Source: Sphingomonas sp. LR60
GTDB lineage: Bacteria; Pseudomonadota; Alphaproteobacteria; Sphingomonadales; Sphingomonadaceae
DNA length: 64,000 nucleotides
Direction of reading: 5' to 3'
NCBI RefSeq assembly: GCF_036855935.1
Contig: NZ_JASPFK010000001.1
Coordinates: forward strand, 3,288,501-3,352,500
Positions 59,575-64,000 of this stretch are shown one piece after another. Position 1 is the first letter of the stretch, and every line of letters starts with the position of its first letter. A program made the position numbers and the translations under genes. The notes under the pieces were generated by a model, which saw only the letters and a program-made list of their open reading frames with translations, searched no databases and was not told the DNA's origin.

Positions 59575-62156
59575 GCCTTGCTCACGATGAAGCGCACGCT
59601 GCGACCGAAGATCGGGCGACCGTAGATCGCATCGCGCGAGGTCTGCCCGTCGAGCTGGTCGGTCCGCGGATTGCCCTCGGTCAGCCCCTTGTTGTTGAAG
59701 ATGTTGTCGCCAACCACTTGGAACTGGAAGCCGTTATGGGTCAATGTTCCGCCCAGCCCAAAGGTGTTGTATGAGGGCAGTCCGGTGCGATTAAGCAAGT
59801 CGACATAGCGCCGACCGATATACTCGTAACGGCCATAGATCTCGACCTGATCGCCGCCAGCATCGAACGAGAAGGTCGGACGGACGTTGCCGAACACCTT
59901 GGGTTCGCGGATGATCTGATTGCCGTTCACCGCCGACGGATCGGCGCCGGAGCTGTTCTGCAGATTCTTGTACTGTGGGTCTTGGTAAGTGAAGGACCCT
60001 GACACGAAGAACCACCGCACTGGTGCGAGCGTACCATCGACTTCGACGCCCTTGACCTCGGCCTGACCAATGAACGGCACCGCCTGGTCGTTGCGACCCG
60101 TCGCGGGATTGAACGCCACGAACGAGGCATTGAAGGGATCGAACTTCGTGTAGAAGCCGGTGAGATACAGGTAATTGCGCCCGAACGACGCCTTCAGCCC
60201 GGCCTCATATTGGTCGGCCTGCGTTTTCACCAGCACCGGGTTGATATTGTAATAGCTGGACGATTGCGGCGGCACTTCGAGGTGCGATGCGCGGACATAG
60301 CCACCGAAGTGGTCGCTTACGTCATAATTGACGCCGAGCGTCCAGTTGGTGGCGGTCGGATTGTCCTTGCGCGACTGCCGCCCGCCGTCGAACGTACGGA
60401 CAGCGTTGTCGGCCAGCGTCGTCGGGTCGCCCAGATTGACGCCGTTGGTGGCGGTCGTCAGGCCATAGCCATCGATGTGATACCATTCATGCCGGATACC
60501 TCCGTCGACGCGCAGGCCGGAAACCACCTCCCAGGTATCGTTGGCGTAGAGCGAGTAGACGGTCGAATCGACATCGCCTTGGTTAAGTGTGGTGCCGTAG
60601 CGCAGCACGCCTTTGTCGGTGACATAGCCGAGCACGTTGTTGTTGGCGTCATAGGCGACGAGATCCAGCGTCCGTGGCTGACCGCGCACCTCCATCAGAT
60701 AGTCTTGATAAACCGCCTTGTTGGTCAGCCCGTACGCCGAGGCGTAGCCGCCGATGCGCAGATCATGCGTCCCAATTCCGGTTTCGAACTTACGCGTTAC
60801 GCTGACGTCGCCCTGACCCGAATAGAAGCTGGAGCCGACACCGCGATATTGCGCCTGCACCACCAGGCCCGAGGCGCCATAAGGGTCGTAAGCGGTAGCG
60901 CCGTTGCTGCCCGAAAGAGCATAGCCCAGCCTGGCGACCGGAGTAGCGGTCGTGCCGAAAGCAGTGTTGGCGGCGGCGCGGAAGCCGTTGGCGAAGGTGG
61001 TGGCATCCACAGGGTTCGACGTCGAATAAAGCGCGTCGAAGTTCAACCGCCCCTTCGTATAGCCCGCACGAACCGCAAGCTGCCAACCGCTGAACTCCGC
61101 ATCATATTGCAGCCCGATGTTGCCATATTCCATATGGCGGCCATCGGCGAGATCGCGCGTTTCGCTCTGCGTCACGCCCGCCGCATCGCGATACTTCAGC
61201 GTCACGCCGCGGAAGGCAGGCGAGTTGAGCGTACCGTGGAAGAAGTCGATGAATGGATCGAGCGACACCGACGGGTTGCGCGGATCGGCGACCGGGATCG
61301 GCAGGTAGAAAGTGTTATGGTCGTTGAGGTAATTGACGCTCAACCGCACCGATCCGTTGTCGAGGTCATGCTTGATGTTGGCGCGGATCTGCCCGCCGCG
61401 ATCGTTCGGAAAGCCGTTGTCGCGCTGTCCGCCGTCACGACGCAGGAACCCGCCGATCGCATAATAGGTGCGCTCGCCCAGCGGACCGGATTGCATCGCG
61501 TCGAGCCGGTAGAGATCGGTGGTCCCGACCGTCATCTGCACCTTGCCGCGCGGCGTGTCGGAGCCGGTGACGGTGATGTTGTTGACGATCGCTGCCGCCT
61601 GGCTGGCGAAGATCGGCGCGGGGCCACCACGCACCACCTCGACCCGCTCGGTCATGAGGTCGTAGCGATTGAGGCTGTCGCCGCGAAAGAAGTTGCCGTT
61701 GATGTCGTGGAAGAGCGGCAGCCCATCCTGCTGGAACACGGCATAGCCATCGTCGGTTGGGATGCCGCGGATGCGGGTGACGTTCTGCACCTCACCGCCG
61801 GTCGCCTCGACCTGGATACCGGGCAATTTGCCGAGCAGGTCGGCGAAGTTGAGCGGTGCAAGCCGCTTCACGTCGTCCTGGCCGAGCGAGTTGACGGCAT
61901 AGGACACGTCGAAGCGACGTTGGCGCCGGGCGGACCCGGTGACGATGATGTCGGAGCCGGTGACTTCCTCGGCGATAGTCGTCGCGGCATCCGAGTTCGT
62001 CTGCGCTGCGGCTGTCGCGGACGCCGTGCCGTCGGTCTGCGTCGGGACCGCTTGAGCCTCTACGGTGAGCGGCGTCGTCAGGAGTGCCGAGGCAGTGACG
62101 ATGGCGGCTGCATACGTACCCCGTAGCAGCATGGACTTGGCGTTCACTATCATCAT
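59568..62156 (-). CDS. TonB-dependent outer-membrane receptor
   Basis: 862 residues from ATG 62156 (MMIVNAKSMLLRGTYAAAIV), a signal peptide ending near VEAQA. GTG 62147 is an alternative start better spaced from GAAGGGG. A plug domain is seen at about 90-215 (VNSLGQDDVKRLAPLNFADL, LLGKLPGIQVEATGGEVQNV, VEVVRGGPAPIFASQAAAI). The barrel is long and ends with the aromatic RFIVSKAW. No TonB-box-coupled sigma-factor extension. Paired with a DUF218 gene, not with siderophore genes, so the ligand is open (sugar, peptide or metal complex). Confidence 0.92.
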   Translation of the reverse strand: MMIVNAKSMLLRGTYAAAIVTASALLTTPLTVEAQAVPTQTDGTASATAAAQTNSDAATTIAEEVTGSDIIVTGSARRQRRFDVSYAVNSLGQDDVKRLAPLNFADLLGKLPGIQVEATGGEVQNVTRIRGIPTDDGYAVFQQDGLPLFHDINGNFFRGDSLNRYDLMTERVEVVRGGPAPIFASQAAAIVNNITVTGSDTPRGKVQMTVGTTDLYRLDAMQSGPLGERTYYAIGGFLRRDGGQRDNGFPNDRGGQIRANIKHDLDNGSVRLSVNYLNDHNTFYLPIPVADPRNPSVSLDPFIDFFHGTLNSPAFRGVTLKYRDAAGVTQSETRDLADGRHMEYGNIGLQYDAEFSGWQLAVRAGYTKGRLNFDALYSTSNPVDATTFANGFRAAANTAFGTTATPVARLGYALSGSNGATAYDPYGASGLVVQAQYRGVGSSFYSGQGDVSVTRKFETGIGTHDLRIGGYASAYGLTNKAVYQDYLMEVRGQPRTLDLVAYDANNNVLGYVTDKGVLRYGTTLNQGDVDSTVYSLYANDTWEVVSGLRVDGGIRHEWYHIDGYGLTTATNGVNLGDPTTLADNAVRTFDGGRQSRKDNPTATNWTLGVNYDVSDHFGGYVRASHLEVPPQSSSYYNINPVLVKTQADQYEAGLKASFGRNYLYLTGFYTKFDPFNASFVAFNPATGRNDQAVPFIGQAEVKGVEVDGTLAPVRWFFVSGSFTYQDPQYKNLQNSSGADPSAVNGNQIIREPKVFGNVRPTFSFDAGGDQVEIYGRYEYIGRRYVDLLNRTGLPSYNTFGLGGTLTHNGFQFQVVGDNIFNNKGLTEGNPRTDQLDGQTSRDAIYGRPIFGRSVRFIVSKAW

Positions 62157-62414
62157 CCCCTTCAGGCCGGCAGTGCCGCAGCCCGTCGCGCCTGATTGCG
62201 ACACCGTCATGAAAGCTCAAGCTTTTCTTAACCATTCTGCGCTGATCGCAGCACGAGTGTTGCCTTGAAGTCGCTCCAGACGCGTCGAGTAGCTTCCCGG
62301 AACCGGACATGCCTTCATCGTAGCCCGACTCCGGGTGACGTCGGTGCCGCCACTGCGCAAGGCCGCGCGCCCGCTTAACCCGCCCCCACCGTCGAGAGGA
62401 TCGCGCTCCACCAG

Positions 62415-63664
62415 TCAGCGATAGGCGGCAAGGGTGAGCCCGCCGATTGCCCGCAACATGCCGGCCTGCGCGACCAACACGTCGGCCCGCGCGCGCGCCA
62501 CATCAAGCTGCGCACCGCGATAGCTCTGATCCGCGATCAGGATGTCCACCGTCGAGCGCAGGCCGAAGCCATATTCTGCGCGCACGCCGCGAAGCGCGAG
62601 GTCAGCGGCCTTCAGCCCGGCGACCCCCGCGTCCAACCGCGTTCGGGCAGCGATCAGCGCTGCCCAGGCGGCATCCGTCCCGCGCTCCGCCTCGCGCGTG
62701 GCGGCATCGACGGCGAAGCGGTCCGCACGCCAGTTCGCCCGCGCCTCCCTCACGCGCGATCCGACGAAGCCGCCGGTCAGCAGCGGGATGCGCAGCGTCA
62801 ACCCGGCATTGCCCGCCAACGGGAAACCGCCGCGCGTATCGCCAATCCGCGTTCCGCGCCCGTACCCGCCAGAGGCGTCCAGCGCGGGCGCCCCTTCCGC
62901 TCGCGCGGCATCGATCCGCGCCGCACTGGCACCGAGCGTGCGACGCTGCGCCAGCAGCAAGGGATTGTTCTCCGCCGCCGCGCCGCGCGCGTCGCTGAGC
63001 GTGCGCGGCAGGTCCGGCCCGGTGCCGTCCGCAGGCGCCGTCAGCGTGCCCGCCGCGCGCCCGACGATCGCGCGATAGCCGGCTTGGGTGGTCGCCAGTG
63101 CGCCTTCGGCATCCGCGAGGTTCGCGGCGACGCTCGCGCGCTGCGCCTCCAGCTGCGCCACGTCGGTCAGCGTCGACTGCCCCAGCCCGAAGCGCGCGCG
63201 CGCCTCCTCGACCTGCTGGTCGAGCCGCTCGATCCCGACGCGCGCGACCTGCACCGACTGCTGGTTGAAAAGCAGGGCGGCATAGACCTCCACCACCTGT
63301 TCCAGCACCGCCTGTTCCGTATCCCGCAGCCGCTCGCGCCCCGCCGCGACGTCACCGCTGGCGGCGCGCACCGCCGAGGGGACGCGTCCGCCCGTCCAGA
63401 TCGGCAGCTTCGCCGCCACGGCGCCCGTCGCGGCTCGGCCATAGCCGAGGTCGTCATACCCCGCACCCCCGTCGCTGCGGCGGTGAGGCGACCGGCGGCA
63501 CGCGCCTGTTCGGGGGCTTCCGCCAGCGCCTCCTGCCGCGCACGGGCCGCGGCGAGCGCGGGATTGCTCGCCCACGCCTCCGCCAGCGCCTCGCGCAGCG
63601 TTTCGCCCGAGGCCGGGGCGGCCAGCGTCAGCGCCGCGGTCAGTAGCAGCACGCGCTTAGTCAT
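62415..63664 (-). CDS. TolC-type outer-membrane efflux protein, frameshifted
   Basis: About 416 residues when repaired. Signal peptide MTKRVLLLTAALTLAAPASG, then the OEP pattern ETLREALAEAWASNPALAAARARQE, and repeated helical pairs (AVLEQVVEVYAALLFNQQSV, VEEARARFGLGQSTLTDVAQLEAQ) ending GGLTLAAYR. A G is missing from the five-G run at 63466-63470; restoring it joins LTAAATG to GAGYDDLGYGRAATGAVAAK. The ATG overlaps the permease stop (63657-63664), so it is in an operon with it: a MacAB/TolC-like export set. Confidence 0.9.
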
Positions 63665-64000
63665 GGCGCAACGCCCAGGCGGGTGCCGCACGGCTGGCGC
63701 GCAGCGACTGGCCGAGCACGGTCAACACCGCGATGACGATCGCCAAAGCGCTCGCCGCGAGGAAGTAGACCGGCGAGAGCGTCACGGCATCACTGAACCC
63801 CGCCAGCCACGTCCGCATCGCGAAATAGGCGAGCGGCCAGGCGACGAGGTTGGCGATCAGCACCGGACGCAGGAATTGCCCGACCAGAAGCTTGACGATG
63901 TCCCCCGACGACGCGCCCAGCGTCTTGCGGATACCGATCTCCTTCGTCCGGCGCGCGGTGTTGAAGGAGGCAAGTCCCCACAAGCCGACGCACCCGATCA
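63657..64000 (-). CDS. FtsX/MacB-like ABC transporter permease, C-terminal part
   Basis: The gene continues beyond the right edge; only the 3' part is here. The visible IGCVGLWGLASFNTARRTKEIGI and RKTLGASSGDIVKLLVGQFL are the classic FtsX-domain end, followed by two TM helices and ALRHD. Stop overlaps the TolC-type start. The ATPase and periplasmic adaptor should be upstream. Confidence 0.88.
   Translation of the reverse strand, partial: IGCVGLWGLASFNTARRTKEIGIRKTLGASSGDIVKLLVGQFLRPVLIANLVAWPLAYFAMRTWLAGFSDAVTLSPVYFLAASALAIVIAVLTVLGQSLRASRAAPAWALRHD

Overview
The window reads as chromosomal DNA of a Sphingomonas-like alphaproteobacterium. Supporting signs are the very high GC with strongly GC-biased third codon positions, LexA boxes of the alphaproteobacterial form GAAC-N7-GAAC, an imuA/imuB/dnaE2 mutasome, an F1 operon in the order atpH-A-G-D-C, scattered PHA genes (phaR, phaZ, a PhaC-like hydrolase), DUF6894, and many short interspersed palindromic repeats. 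Genus is inferred from protein style and layout, not from a marker gene.

Layout: 1-3064 (minus) branched-chain 2-oxoacid dehydrogenase genes E1alpha-E1beta-E2, with E2 running off the left edge. 3219-10697 (plus) SOS mutagenesis block with two imuA-like genes, each behind its own LexA box, then imuB and dnaE2. 10762-18630 BLUF photosensor, FAH-family hydrolase, an SOS-box-controlled S24 peptidase/small-protein cluster, PfpI-like protein, topoisomerase IB, MscS channel, DAACS symporter, glycine-zipper protein. 18800-26169 MaoC hydratase, thiolase, a 29-residue membrane peptide, PPOX-fold protein, PHA depolymerase, ABC exporter, HExxH protein. 26380-31443 (minus) atpHAGDC. 31650-40427 truncated Ada, cpaF, PDZ/aspartic-protease-like protein, small proteins, phaR with a divergent PhaC-like hydrolase, alr. 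40485-40605 an 11-bp phased array of DnaA-box-like motifs. 41148-43393 rnr. 43643-48971 a metallophosphoesterase and a complete yjfIJKLMC-type membrane module arranged divergently. 49085-57653 VOC protein, a three-domain envelope polysaccharide enzyme, Crp/Fnr regulator, a PD40-amidohydrolase. 57688-58488 tRNA-Gly(CCC) followed by an integrase remnant. 58489-64000 (minus) TonB receptor with DUF218 protein, and a TolC-type protein with an FtsX permease that runs off the right edge.

Nine otherwise intact genes are each broken by exactly one missing base, in eight cases clearly in a G/C homopolymer and in the ninth in a GC-rich run: E2, E1beta, imuB, the S24 peptidase, rnr, the DUF2491 gene, the glutathionylspermidine-synthase-like gene, the polysaccharide enzyme and the TolC-type gene. 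All nine are deletions, so homopolymer under-calling in the assembly is the simplest explanation. I annotate these genes at full length and mark the break.

At least six families of short palindromic repeats fill the gaps. One copy lies in frame inside the E2 linker and a remnant lies in frame inside rnr, so some of these elements have become protein-coding.
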